From contig NZ_NPEX01000024.1 in NCBI RefSeq assembly GCF_003258865.1, positions 1 through 38,904 of the forward strand: 38,904 nt of DNA, given 5' to 3'. The stretch is from Rhodoplanes roseus. Lineage in GTDB: Bacteria; Pseudomonadota; Alphaproteobacteria; Rhizobiales; Xanthobacteraceae. A program made the position numbers and the translations under genes. The notes below the pieces were generated by a model, which ran no database searches, was not told where the DNA came from, and saw only the letters and a program-made list of their open reading frames with translations. Of the stretch, positions 7,844 to 15,834 are shown one piece after another (the first letter of the stretch is position 1; the number at the start of each line of letters is the position of its first letter).

Positions 7844-7896
7844 GAAGAGGTGTTCGGCCTCTTCTCCTGGTTCGGCCGCGGTCCCGCGGTCGGAAC
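7844..7896 (+). promoter_or_regulatory. Structured 5' leader: two tandem hairpins
   Basis: The first hairpin pairs GAAGAGG (7844-7850) with CCTCTTC (7858-7864). The second pairs GTTC (7870-7873) with GAAC (7893-7896) and CCGCGG (7876-7881) with CCGCGG (7884-7889). Both lie between the predicted sigma-54 start and the AGGAG at 7924. There is no T-run, so they look like mRNA-stability or translation-control structures rather than terminators. Confidence 0.4.
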
Positions 7897-7934
7897 TCTC
7901 CAGAACACAGTCCAAGGCGTTTCAGGAGCGGACG

Positions 7935-9356
7935 ATGGGAGCGACTCGAGAAAAGCTCGAGGTCATCAAGATCATCAGAATCGTCGGATCGTTGGCGGCG
8001 ATCGCGGCCGGCGTCTATGTCGGAACCCTGCAGCCGCCGCCCGGTCTGACCACCCAGGCGATGTACGCGCTCGGCATCACGGTCTGCGCGGTCGGCTGGT
8101 GGATGACCCAGATCGTGCCGGAATACGTCACCGGCCTGATGATGTGCACGCTGTGGGTGGCGTTCGGCACGGTCCCGTTCGACAAGGCCTTCTACAACTT
8201 CTCCACCTCGGGCTGGTGGATCATGGTGGGCGCCTTCGGCCTCGGTGCGGTCGCCGGGCGCGTCGGCCTGCTGAAGCGGATCTCGCTGTGGGTGCTGGCG
8301 CTGGTGCCGCCGACCTTCAAGGGTCAGGTTCTGGGGCTCGTCGGATCCGGCCTCATCATCAGCCCGCTCGTGCCCTCGATGAACGCCAAGGCGGCGCTCT
8401 CCTCGCCGATGGCGCTGGCGATCTCCGATTCGCTCGGCCTGCCGCGCAAGAGCGCCGCGGCCGCCGGCATGCTCGGCGCCTGTTATCTCGGCTACGTGAT
8501 CATGGGCCACATCTTCCTGTCGGGCTCGTTCTCACACTACGCGCTGATCGCTGCGCTGCCGAAGGAATATCAGAACGTCTCCTGGATGGACTGGCTGATC
8601 CGCTCGCTGCCGTGGGGTCTCGTGGTCGGCGTCGGCATGACGATCGCCATCATGGTGCTGTACTCGCCGAAGGAGAAGGTCGCGTTGCCGGCGAACTACG
8701 GCAAGGATCAGCTCGCCAAGATCGGCCCGATGACCAAGGACGAGAGGATCGTCCTCGCCGTACTGGTCGGTGCCCTGCTGATGTGGATGACCGAGGGCTA
8801 TCACCGGATCAATTCGGGCGTCGTCGCCGTCTCGGCCATGTGCACGTTGCTCGGCGTGCGCACCATGACGGCCAACGACTTCAAGAACGGCATCGAGTGG
8901 CCCGCCGTGATGTTGATCGGAAGCGTGTTCAACATGGCGTCGGTGATCGGCTTCCTGAAGATCGACAAGTATCTCGGCTCGCTGCTCGGCCCGCTGCTCG
9001 ACACGGTGATCCGCCAGCCGGTGCTGTTCGTCGCATTCATGGCGATCTCGGTCTTCGTGCTGAAGTTCCTGCTCACCAACATGACGTCGATGTCGGTGAT
9101 GTTCGCGATGATCTTCGCGCCGCTCCTCGCCCCACTCGGCGTTAATCCCTGGATCGTGATCTTCGTGACCTTCTGCGCCGGCGGCATCTGGGTCCTGCGC
9201 TACACCAACACGATCTACATGTGCGCCCAGTTCGGCACCAAGGACGAGATGGCGACCGACGGCGAGATGGTGAAGCTCACCTTCGTCTACATGGTGCTGA
9301 TCGTGATCGGCTCCATCGTCAGCATCCCCTGGTGGAAGATGCTCGGACTGATGTGA
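7935..9356 (+). CDS. SLC13/DASS-family anion permease
   Basis: 473-residue inner-membrane transporter with about 11-12 hydrophobic segments, of the divalent anion:Na+ symporter family that imports di- and monocarboxylates. The two inverted-repeat substrate loops are recognisable but altered: PSMNAKAALSSP (N150) and LTNMTSMSVMFA (N382) stand where characterised members have Ser-Asn-Thr. This suggests a substrate other than succinate or citrate. The ATG at 7935 has AGGAG 6 nt upstream. It is the first gene after the sigma-54 promoter and lies 65 nt before the oxoacid oxidoreductase alpha subunit, so I infer that it imports the 2-hydroxy- or 2-oxo-acid fed to the enzymes downstream. Confidence 0.9.
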   Translation: MGATREKLEVIKIIRIVGSLAAIAAGVYVGTLQPPPGLTTQAMYALGITVCAVGWWMTQIVPEYVTGLMMCTLWVAFGTVPFDKAFYNFSTSGWWIMVGAFGLGAVAGRVGLLKRISLWVLALVPPTFKGQVLGLVGSGLIISPLVPSMNAKAALSSPMALAISDSLGLPRKSAAAAGMLGACYLGYVIMGHIFLSGSFSHYALIAALPKEYQNVSWMDWLIRSLPWGLVVGVGMTIAIMVLYSPKEKVALPANYGKDQLAKIGPMTKDERIVLAVLVGALLMWMTEGYHRINSGVVAVSAMCTLLGVRTMTANDFKNGIEWPAVMLIGSVFNMASVIGFLKIDKYLGSLLGPLLDTVIRQPVLFVAFMAISVFVLKFLLTNMTSMSVMFAMIFAPLLAPLGVNPWIVIFVTFCAGGIWVLRYTNTIYMCAQFGTKDEMATDGEMVKLTFVYMVLIVIGSIVSIPWWKMLGLM

Positions 9357-9421
9357 TCGCCGGTGTCGATGGACGCCTCGTCACACGATGAACTCTGCCC
9401 GACCAGGATCGGGAGGACCCC

Positions 9422-10546
9422 ATGAAGAACCACGGTCGACTTCTACAAGGCAACGAAGCCATGGCCCAGGGCGCGCTCTACGCCGGTGCCCGCTTCTATG
9501 CCGGATATCCGATCACGCCGTCGTCGGAGATTGCCCAGGAATGCTCGCGGGTGATGCCTAAGCTGGGCGGCGTCTACATGCAGATGGAGGACGAGATCGC
9601 CTCGATGGCGGCGATCATCGGTGCCTCGCTCACCGGCGCCAAGACGTTCACGGCCACCTCCGGTCCCGGCTTCTCGCTGATGCAGGAGAATCTCGGCCTG
9701 GCCATCATGGGCGAGGTGCCCTGCGTCGTGATGAACGTACAGCGCTCCGGCCCGTCGACCGGGCTGGCCACCAAGCCGGCACAGGCCGACATCATGCAGA
9801 TCCGCTGGGGGCGGCACGGCGACCAGGAGCTGATCGCGCTGTCGCCGTCCTCGGTGGCCGAGTGCTTCAGCCTCACCGTCGAGGCCTTCAACCTCGCCGA
9901 GATGCTGCGCACGCCGGTGGTGATCGCGGCCGACGAGATCGTCGCCCACATGCGCGAGAACATCGTGATCCCTGAGCCGGGCGAGATCCCGGTGATCGAC
10001 CGCGCCAAGCCGACCGGCGATCCGGCCGCCTACCGGCCCTTCGCGCCGGCACCGCACGGCGTGCCGCCGATGTCGGCCTACGGCAGCGAGTACATCATGC
10101 ACGTGTCGAGCTCGATGCACGGGCCCGACGGCTACTCCAACAACTCACCCGACAACGCCGCCCGGCAGATCGCCCGCAAGAACGGGAAGTTCGAGCATCA
10201 CCGGGCCGACATCGTGAAGACCAAGGCGTTCGACGCCGACGACGCCGAGGTCCTCTTCGTCGCCTTCGGCGCGGTGACGCGCGCCGCGCGGGCCGCGGCG
10301 GCGAAGTTGCGGGCGAACGGCGTCAAGGCCGGCGTGCTGCAGCTGGTCACCGTGTGGCCGTTCCCGACCGAGGCGGTGGCGGAGCTCGGCAGCCGGGCCA
10401 AGACCGTGGTGGTGCCGGAGATGAACTACCACGGCCAGATCGCCGGCGAGGTGAAGAAGGTGCTCGGTGCCGATGCGGATGTGCGGCGGGTGAACGGCTG
10501 GAACGGCCAGATCATCACGCCGCGCGACATCCTGAAGGCGATCTGA
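9422..10546 (+). CDS. 2-oxoacid:acceptor oxidoreductase, alpha subunit (KorA/VorB type)
   Basis: 374-residue alpha subunit of a four-part 2-oxoacid oxidoreductase, the enzyme class that turns a 2-oxoacid plus CoA into acyl-CoA, CO2 and low-potential electrons. It begins GNEAMAQGALYAGARFYAGYPITPSSE, the classic KorA/VorB opening, followed by TSGPGFSLMQE and VMNVQRSGPSTG. The C-terminal segment (VLFVAFGAVTRAARAAAAKL, then MNYHGQIAGEV) is the domain-II/III part of the family. GGGAGGA lies just upstream of the ATG. The length fits the unfused type in which the gamma chain is separate, as seen two genes downstream. The substrate could be 2-oxoglutarate or a branched-chain 2-oxoacid; the ptb/buk neighbours favour the latter. 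Confidence 0.93.
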   Translation: MKNHGRLLQGNEAMAQGALYAGARFYAGYPITPSSEIAQECSRVMPKLGGVYMQMEDEIASMAAIIGASLTGAKTFTATSGPGFSLMQENLGLAIMGEVPCVVMNVQRSGPSTGLATKPAQADIMQIRWGRHGDQELIALSPSSVAECFSLTVEAFNLAEMLRTPVVIAADEIVAHMRENIVIPEPGEIPVIDRAKPTGDPAAYRPFAPAPHGVPPMSAYGSEYIMHVSSSMHGPDGYSNNSPDNAARQIARKNGKFEHHRADIVKTKAFDADDAEVLFVAFGAVTRAARAAAAKLRANGVKAGVLQLVTVWPFPTEAVAELGSRAKTVVVPEMNYHGQIAGEVKKVLGADADVRRVNGWNGQIITPRDILKAI

Positions 10547-10567
10547 GCGAGCGGCGAGGAGAATTCC

Positions 10568-11416
10568 ATGACTTGCGCGACCAAGCCCTGCGCCACCGCA
10601 CCTTACGCGACGGGCCAGCAATATCTCAAGGACGGGGTCCTGCCGCACATGTGGTGCCCCGGATGCGGCATCGGCGTGATGCTGCGCGCGTGTCTCCGCT
10701 CGTTCGAGGAGCTGGGATACACCAATCAGGACACCGTCGTCGTCACCGGCATCGGGTGCACCGGCAAGCTCGACGACTATCTCGTCACCCACGCGCTGCA
10801 CACCACCCACGGCCGGGCGCTCGCCTGCGCCACCGGCATCAAGGCGGCGAAGGACGACCTGCACGTCGTCGTCTTCATGGGCGACGGGGACAGCGTCACG
10901 ATCGGCGGCAATCATTTCGTCCACGCGGCGCGGCGGAACATGGATCTGACCGCCATCGTGATCAACAACTTCAACTTCGGCATGACCGGCGGCCAGTTTT
11001 CCGGGACGACCTTCAACGGGGCGATCACCCAGACCAGCGCCTACGGCAATCCCGAACGCCAGCTCGACATCTGCGCCCTGGCGGAGGTCGCCGGCGCCAA
11101 CTTCGTCGCCCGCTCGACGCCGTGGCACGTCGACGATCTCACCGCTCTGATCGGCGAGGCGCTGAGCCGCAAGGGCTTCTCGCTGGTCGAGGTGCTGAGC
11201 CCGTGTCCGACGCACTTCGGATCCAACAACAAGATGAAGAAGGGCACCGAGATGCTCGCCTGGCTGCAGGAGAAGACCGTGCCGGTCGACGTCTGGCGCA
11301 CGATGAGCCCCGAGGCGCGGACCGGCGTGTTCCCCATCGGCCGGCTGGTCGATCGCAACGAGCCGGACTTCAACGCGCGCTACCGCGAGGTCGGTGCCCG
11401 GGCGACCGGCAACTGA
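10568..11416 (+). CDS. 2-oxoacid:acceptor oxidoreductase, beta subunit (thiamine-PP binding)
   Basis: 282-residue beta subunit that binds thiamine diphosphate and one 4Fe-4S cluster. Likely cluster cysteines are C30 and C33 (WCPGCG), C64 (GIGCTG) and C213 (SPCPTHFG). The thiamine motif starts at GDGD (105-108) and ends at N133-N134, followed by FNFGMTGGQFSGTT, a strong family signature. It starts 21 nt after the alpha gene, with GAGGAG upstream of the ATG. The extra N-terminal cysteines C3 and C8 are unusual; I assign them no role. Confidence 0.94.
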   Translation: MTCATKPCATAPYATGQQYLKDGVLPHMWCPGCGIGVMLRACLRSFEELGYTNQDTVVVTGIGCTGKLDDYLVTHALHTTHGRALACATGIKAAKDDLHVVVFMGDGDSVTIGGNHFVHAARRNMDLTAIVINNFNFGMTGGQFSGTTFNGAITQTSAYGNPERQLDICALAEVAGANFVARSTPWHVDDLTALIGEALSRKGFSLVEVLSPCPTHFGSNNKMKKGTEMLAWLQEKTVPVDVWRTMSPEARTGVFPIGRLVDRNEPDFNARYREVGARATGN

Positions 11417-11457
11417 GATCGCCAACCCATGTTCGACTGTTCCGAGAGGTGACCGAA

Positions 11458-12000
11458 ATGTCCAGGCGATCCGAGATCGTTCTCGCCGGGTCCGGTGGTC
11501 AGGGCGTCCTGTTGTCGGGCACGCTGCTGGCGGAGGCCGCTATTCTTGAAGGCGCCAACGTCGTCCAGACGGTGTCCTACGGCATCGCCACCCGTGGCGG
11601 GACCTCGATGACCGAGGTGATCGTCGACGACGGGGAGATCGTCTTCCAGCAGGTGGAGAAACCGGACGTCGTTCTGGCGATGTCGCCTGAGGCGATGAAG
11701 ACATACGAAGCGAGCGCTGGCGAGGGCGCGCTGGTCCTCTACGACACGACCTTCGTCGAGGAGCGGCAGGGCAAGAATCTCGCCGGCTTCCCGTTCACCG
11801 ACACGGCGGCCAAGATGGGCAATGTCGGTCTGGCGAACATCATCGCGCTCGGGTTCCTCTGCGCCGCCTCCGGCGTCCTCACCCAGGACGCGCTCGAGAC
11901 GGCGATCTCCGAGCGGTTCTCCGACAAGAAGAGAGACGCGAACCTCGCAGCACTGCGTGCCGGTGCGGCCGCGGCGGCGAGCGTCTTCGCGCCAGCCTGA
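11458..12000 (+). CDS. 2-oxoacid:acceptor oxidoreductase, gamma subunit
   Basis: 180-residue gamma (KorC/VorA-type) subunit. It opens with the diagnostic LAGSGGQGVLLSGTLLAEA and then VSYGIATRGGTSMTEV, the family's CoA-proximal fold. I chose the ATG at 11458, with GAGAGG about 9 nt upstream; earlier in-frame codons would run back through the beta gene in another frame. With the alpha and beta genes before it and the FAD/ferredoxin fusion 11 nt after it, all four functional parts of an OFOR are encoded consecutively. Confidence 0.93.
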   Translation: MSRRSEIVLAGSGGQGVLLSGTLLAEAAILEGANVVQTVSYGIATRGGTSMTEVIVDDGEIVFQQVEKPDVVLAMSPEAMKTYEASAGEGALVLYDTTFVEERQGKNLAGFPFTDTAAKMGNVGLANIIALGFLCAASGVLTQDALETAISERFSDKKRDANLAALRAGAAAAASVFAPA

Positions 12001-12011
12001 AAGAACCTGCC

Positions 12012-13598
12012 ATGACCGAACAGTTTCGTCTGGAGCCGCGGGTCGCACCCTGCCGCGCGGCCTGTCCCGCCGGGATCGACGTACCGCGCTATGTCCGCGA
12101 GATCCGCGACGGCGACTTCGACGCCGCGCTCGCCACCATCCGCGAGAAGATCCCCTTCGCCGCCGTGTGCGGCTACGCCTGTTTCCATCCGTGCGAAGCG
12201 AAATGCGCGCGCCGCCAGTTCGACGAGCCGGTGGCGATCCGGCTTCTCAAGCGGGCCGCGGCCGATCTCGCCCACACGGTTCCGCCGCCCGCGCCGGCGG
12301 CGGCGACCGGCCGCAAGGTGGCGGTGATCGGCTCCGGTCCGGCCGGTCTCACCGCGGCGTACTACCTCGCCCTGAAGGGACACGCCGTCGAGGTTCTCGA
12401 GGCGGCGCCGCGGGCCGGTGGCATGCTGCGCTGGGGCATTCCCGAGTACCGCCTGCCGAACGAGGTGGTCGATCGCGAGATCGCCCACATCGTCGCGAGC
12501 GGCGTGACGATCACGACGAACGCCGCCGTGTCCTCGCCCGCGGATCTGATCGCGGCGGGCCACGACGCCGCCGTGGTCGCCACCGGCGCGTGGACGCCGG
12601 TGAAGCTCGGGATCGACGGGGAGGCCGACGCCGGCGTGCTCGACGGCATCGACTTCTTGAAGCGCGCCAATGCCGGCGAGCGCGTCGCGATCGGCAAGAC
12701 CGTGGTCGTGATCGGCGGCGGCAACACCGCGATCGACGCGGCGCGCACCGCGATCCGCCTCGGGGCGAAGACCACGCTGGTCTATCGCCGCAACCGCATC
12801 GCCATGCCGGCCTCGGCCGAGGAGATCGCCGAAGCGGAGGAGGAGGGGCTCGACTTCGTGTTCCAGGCCGCCCCCGTGACGGTCGGGCCGGGTCGGTTGA
12901 GCTGCGTGCGCCTGGCGCCGAAGGACGGCAGCGGCCGCGGCGCGACGCTGGTGCCGGTGGAGGGCAGCGACTTCGTCGTCCCCTGCGACACCGTGATCGT
13001 CGCCGCCGGCCAGAAGGCCGACGCGGCGGCCCTGAAGCTGAAGGTCGAGCGTAGCGGCACCGCGTCGGTCGACGAGAACGCGGCGACCTCCGTCCCCGGC
13101 GTCTTCGCGGCCGGCGACGTCGTCAGCGGTCCGTCGACGATCATCGACGCGATCGCGGCCGGCCGGAAGGTCGCGATCGCGGTCGATCGCTTCCTCGGCG
13201 GCGACGGATCCATCGATCCGCCGAGGGTCGAGCCCGAGGAGCCGGCGGCTCCGGTCGGCGGACCCCGTCGGCAGCGCCTCGCCTCCGAGAAGGCCGATCC
13301 GGAGGATCGGGCGAAGAGCTTCTCGCTGGTCGAGGACGGTTTCGACGCAGCGACGGCGATGCGCGAGGCCGAGCGCTGCCTGGCCTGCCAGACGCACCAT
13401 CACACGGTGGAGATCACGACCGACACCTGCAAGGCCTGCGGCTATTGCGGCGAGATCTGCACCATGGGCGTGTTCGGCATGTCCGAGACGTTCAACGCGA
13501 TCGGCTATCGGCCGGCCGTGGCGCTGCATCCGGAGCAGTGCATCGGCTGCCTGAAGTGCTTCGCCGTGTGTCCGGACTTCGCCATCGCGGTGCGCTGA
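12012..13598 (+). CDS. GltD/NfnB-like FAD, NAD(P) oxidoreductase fused to a 2x[4Fe-4S] ferredoxin domain
   Basis: 528-residue redox protein. The N-terminal cysteines C14, C18, C53, C57, C61 and C65 form the Fe-S domain typical of the glutamate-synthase small subunit. An FAD Rossmann motif follows (GSGPAG, 107-112), then the pyridine-nucleotide motif (GGGNTA, 235-240). The family's C-terminal AGD signature (FAAGDVVSGPSTIIDAI) is present. After a proline-rich linker near residue 410 come two ferredoxin motifs: C473, C476, C479, C483 and C510, C513, C516, C520. The tail looks like the delta (ferredoxin) subunit of the OFOR, fused here to an NAD(P)H module. The likely role is to pass electrons from oxoacid oxidation to NAD(P)+ inside the complex. 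No glutamate-synthase large subunit is nearby. Confidence 0.9.
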   Translation: MTEQFRLEPRVAPCRAACPAGIDVPRYVREIRDGDFDAALATIREKIPFAAVCGYACFHPCEAKCARRQFDEPVAIRLLKRAAADLAHTVPPPAPAAATGRKVAVIGSGPAGLTAAYYLALKGHAVEVLEAAPRAGGMLRWGIPEYRLPNEVVDREIAHIVASGVTITTNAAVSSPADLIAAGHDAAVVATGAWTPVKLGIDGEADAGVLDGIDFLKRANAGERVAIGKTVVVIGGGNTAIDAARTAIRLGAKTTLVYRRNRIAMPASAEEIAEAEEEGLDFVFQAAPVTVGPGRLSCVRLAPKDGSGRGATLVPVEGSDFVVPCDTVIVAAGQKADAAALKLKVERSGTASVDENAATSVPGVFAAGDVVSGPSTIIDAIAAGRKVAIAVDRFLGGDGSIDPPRVEPEEPAAPVGGPRRQRLASEKADPEDRAKSFSLVEDGFDAATAMREAERCLACQTHHHTVEITTDTCKACGYCGEICTMGVFGMSETFNAIGYRPAVALHPEQCIGCLKCFAVCPDFAIAVR

Positions 13599-13613
13599 CC
13601 CGCTCCACCCCAC

Positions 13614-13639
13614 GCGACCGGAGTCTCGGCTCCGGTCGC
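13614..13639 (+). terminator. Perfect intra-operon hairpin between redox and ptb-buk genes
   Basis: GCGACCGGAG (13614-13623) and CTCCGGTCGC (13630-13639) form a perfect 10-bp stem with a TCTCGG loop, followed by CGCCTTTCTCC. It lies 16 nt after the stop of the FAD/ferredoxin gene. It could be a partial terminator or a processing barrier that protects the upstream transcript. Confidence 0.55.
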
Positions 13640-13653
13640 CGCCTTTCTCCGCT

Positions 13654-13676
13654 CCGGCCGCCGACGCGGTGGCCGG
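13654..13676 (+). promoter_or_regulatory. Second intra-operon hairpin
   Basis: CCGGCC (13654-13659) pairs with GGCCGG (13671-13676), with an inner CCG/CGG stem and a three-base loop. It sits 15 nt after the first hairpin in the 155-nt gap before ptb. There is no T-run. Confidence 0.4.
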
Positions 13677-13753
13677 CCCCCGGCCTGCGCCCTCGCGCAA
13701 GAGCCGGGCCGTGCGGGGAGACTTCGGTTCCTTGCGTTTCGGCAGGTGCTCCC

Positions 13754-14665
13754 ATGATCTATTCGAGTTTCGACAATCTGGTCGACAAGGTTCGCGACGG
13801 CGCGGCGCGCCGCAAGGTCGTCGCCGTGGTCGCGGCGGAGGACGGACACACGCTCGAGGCCGTGGCGCAGGCGACGCGTGACGGCATTCTGATCGCCCGC
13901 CTGATCGGCCGCGCCGACAAGATCCGCGCCGAGCTCGCCGCGCTCGGCGAGGACGCCGGCCAGTTCGAGATCGTCGATGCCGAGGATCCGATCGCCGCGG
14001 CGAAGCGCGCGGCCGAGCTGGTGCGCGACGGCGCCGCCGACTTCGTCATGAAGGGAAAGGTCCAGACCGCCGATCTCCTGCGTGCCATGCTGTCGTCGGA
14101 GACCGGCATGCGCACCGGCCGGCAGCTCTCGCATTTCGCGCTGGTCCAGATCCCGAACTACCACAAGCTGATCGGTCTCACCGACGTGGCCATCAACATC
14201 GCGCCCGACCTCGCCCAGAAGAAGGAGATCGTCGAGAACGCGGTCTTCACCATGCGGGCCATCGGCTTCGATCCGCCCAACGTGGCGCTGCTCTCCTCCG
14301 CCGAGACGATCAATCCGAAGATGCCGGAAACCGCCGAGGCGGCCGAGCTGACGCGGCTCAACCGCGAGGGCTGGCTGGCCGGCTCGCATCTCGAAGGGCC
14401 GATCTCCTACGACCTGGCGATCAGCCGGGAGTCGGCCCGGATCAAGGGCTACGACAGTCCGCTGCCCGGCGAGGTCGATCTGCTCGTCGTCCCGCACATC
14501 ACGGTCGGCAACACGCTGCTCAAGGCGCTGCGCTACTCGGCCGGCGCCGCGAGCGCCGGCATCGTCGTCGGCGGACGGGTGCCGATCGTCCTCACCTCGC
14601 GCGCCGTCGAGGCGCAGGACAAGTTCCTGCCGCTGGTGATCGCCGCCTCGGTGAGCGGCGACTGA
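13754..14665 (+). CDS. ptb: Phosphate butyryltransferase (acyl-CoA to acyl-phosphate)
   Basis: 303-residue phosphate acyltransferase of the Ptb/Pta family. It swaps CoA for phosphate on short acyl groups (C3-C5, often branched). Supporting segments are DFVMKGKVQTADLLRAML, LIGLTDVAINIAPDL, NVALLSSAETINPKMPET, GPISYDLAISRESARIKG and VDLLVVPHITVGNTLLKAL, all typical of Ptb. The start is the ATG at 13754; the preceding AGGTG is a modest ribosome site. It is followed 44 nt later by butyrate kinase, the normal partner. A phosphate acetyl- or propionyltransferase role is possible, but the pairing with a Buk-type kinase favours butyryl, isobutyryl or isovaleryl groups. Confidence 0.9.
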   Translation: MIYSSFDNLVDKVRDGAARRKVVAVVAAEDGHTLEAVAQATRDGILIARLIGRADKIRAELAALGEDAGQFEIVDAEDPIAAAKRAAELVRDGAADFVMKGKVQTADLLRAMLSSETGMRTGRQLSHFALVQIPNYHKLIGLTDVAINIAPDLAQKKEIVENAVFTMRAIGFDPPNVALLSSAETINPKMPETAEAAELTRLNREGWLAGSHLEGPISYDLAISRESARIKGYDSPLPGEVDLLVVPHITVGNTLLKALRYSAGAASAGIVVGGRVPIVLTSRAVEAQDKFLPLVIAASVSGD

Positions 14666-14709
14666 TCGAGACCAACCGGAGCGGCGCGACCCGCCCGCTG
14701 GAAAGAACC

Positions 14710-15834
14710 ATGACCGAGACACTGACCATCCTGACGATCAATCCGGGCTCGACGTCGACCAAGATCGCCGTCTTCGCGGACGAGACCCGCCTGTTCGAGC
14801 GCAAGGTCGACCATTCCGCCGCCGACCTCGCGCCCTTCGACACCATCGGCGACCAGTTCGCCATGCGCAAGGCGGCGATCGTCGCGGCGCTGAAGGAGGA
14901 GGGCTTCGACCTCGCCTCGCTCGCCGCCGTGGCGGGCCGGGGCGGCAAGCTGCCGCCGCTGAAGCGCGGCGCCTATGTGGTGAACGACGACATGGTGGAG
15001 TTCCTGCGCCACCGGCCGATCGATCAGCACGCCTCGAATCTCGGTGCGCTGATCGCCTACGACGTCGCCGCGCCGCTCGGCATCCCGGCCTTCATCTACG
15101 ACGCCGTGGTGGTCGACGAGATGGACGACATCGCACGCTTCTCCGGCGTGCCGCAACTGACCCGTCGCGCCTCCTGTCACGTCCTCAACATGCGGGCGAT
15201 GGCCATCAAGGTTCTCAAGCGCGACGGGATCAGGCTCGAGGACGCCAATGTCGTGGTCTGCCACATGGGCGGCGGCGTCACCGCCACCGTGATCTCGGGC
15301 GGCCGGATGATCGACGTGCTGAGCGACGAGGAGGGGCCGTTCTCGCCGGAGCGGGCCGGCCGGGTTCCCTGCCGACAGCTCGTCGATCTCTGCTTCTCGA
15401 AGGACTACGATCGGAAGTCGGCGACCAAGCTGATGCGCGGCGTCGGCGGCCTCGTCGCCTATCTGGGCACCAACAGCGCGCTCGAGGTGGAGGCCCGCAT
15501 CGACCGCGGCGACGCCGAGGCCGACCTGGTCTACCGCGCCATGGCTTACCAGATCGCCAAGGGCATCGGCGAGCTTTCGACCGTGGTGATGGGGAAGGTC
15601 GATCGGATCGTCCTCACCGGTGCGATCGCCCATTCCAAGCGGATGACCGACCTGGTGGTCGAGCGCGTGAAGTTCATCGCGCCGGTGGAGATCGTGCCCG
15701 GCGAGAACGAGCTCGAGGCGCTCGCTGCCGGCACGTTGCGGGTGCTGCGCGGCGAGGAGGCGCCCAACGTCTTCGTCGCGCCGCCACGGCCCGCCACGGC
15801 CGCCCGCGACCGTTCGAGGATGGCTCACGCATGA
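14710..15834 (+). CDS. buk: Butyrate (short/branched-chain acyl) kinase
   Basis: 374-residue kinase of the acetate/butyrate kinase (ASKHA) superfamily; it converts acyl-phosphate plus ADP to acid plus ATP. It opens with TILTINPGSTSTKIAVF (the adenosine/phosphate loop starting at N11 is the Buk hallmark). Other conserved segments are RGGKLPPLKRGAYVV, VVCHMGGGVTATVISGG and DRIVLTGAIAHSKRM. The length is near the usual 355-375. The ATG at 14710 follows GGAAAG. The stop overlaps the next start (ATGA at 15831-15834), so buk and the dehydrogenase gene are translationally coupled. It provides the ATP-yielding step of the proposed pathway. Confidence 0.92.
   Translation: MTETLTILTINPGSTSTKIAVFADETRLFERKVDHSAADLAPFDTIGDQFAMRKAAIVAALKEEGFDLASLAAVAGRGGKLPPLKRGAYVVNDDMVEFLRHRPIDQHASNLGALIAYDVAAPLGIPAFIYDAVVVDEMDDIARFSGVPQLTRRASCHVLNMRAMAIKVLKRDGIRLEDANVVVCHMGGGVTATVISGGRMIDVLSDEEGPFSPERAGRVPCRQLVDLCFSKDYDRKSATKLMRGVGGLVAYLGTNSALEVEARIDRGDAEADLVYRAMAYQIAKGIGELSTVVMGKVDRIVLTGAIAHSKRMTDLVVERVKFIAPVEIVPGENELEALAAGTLRVLRGEEAPNVFVAPPRPATAARDRSRMAHA

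Larger units (their letters stand above)
7383..7934. other. 552-nt intergenic region upstream of the sigma-54 operon
   Basis: It contains, in order: two GC hairpins that probably end the tctC transcript, a candidate activator site (7591-7623), an A+T-rich patch at 7715-7745, a sigma-54 promoter (7794-7809) and a structured leader. A possible 86-codon frame (7480-7740) has no ribosome binding site and family-like sequence was not seen, so I do not call a gene. Confidence 0.6.

Noticed and set aside
12012-13598. Annotation as glutamate synthase small subunit
   Set aside because: No large subunit is nearby; the ferredoxin tail and the OFOR neighbours fit an oxidoreductase electron-transfer subunit better.
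13668-13690. GG-N10-GC pattern suggesting a second sigma-54 promoter before ptb
   Set aside because: The -12 part lacks TTGC and the match arises from GC-rich sequence of a hairpin.
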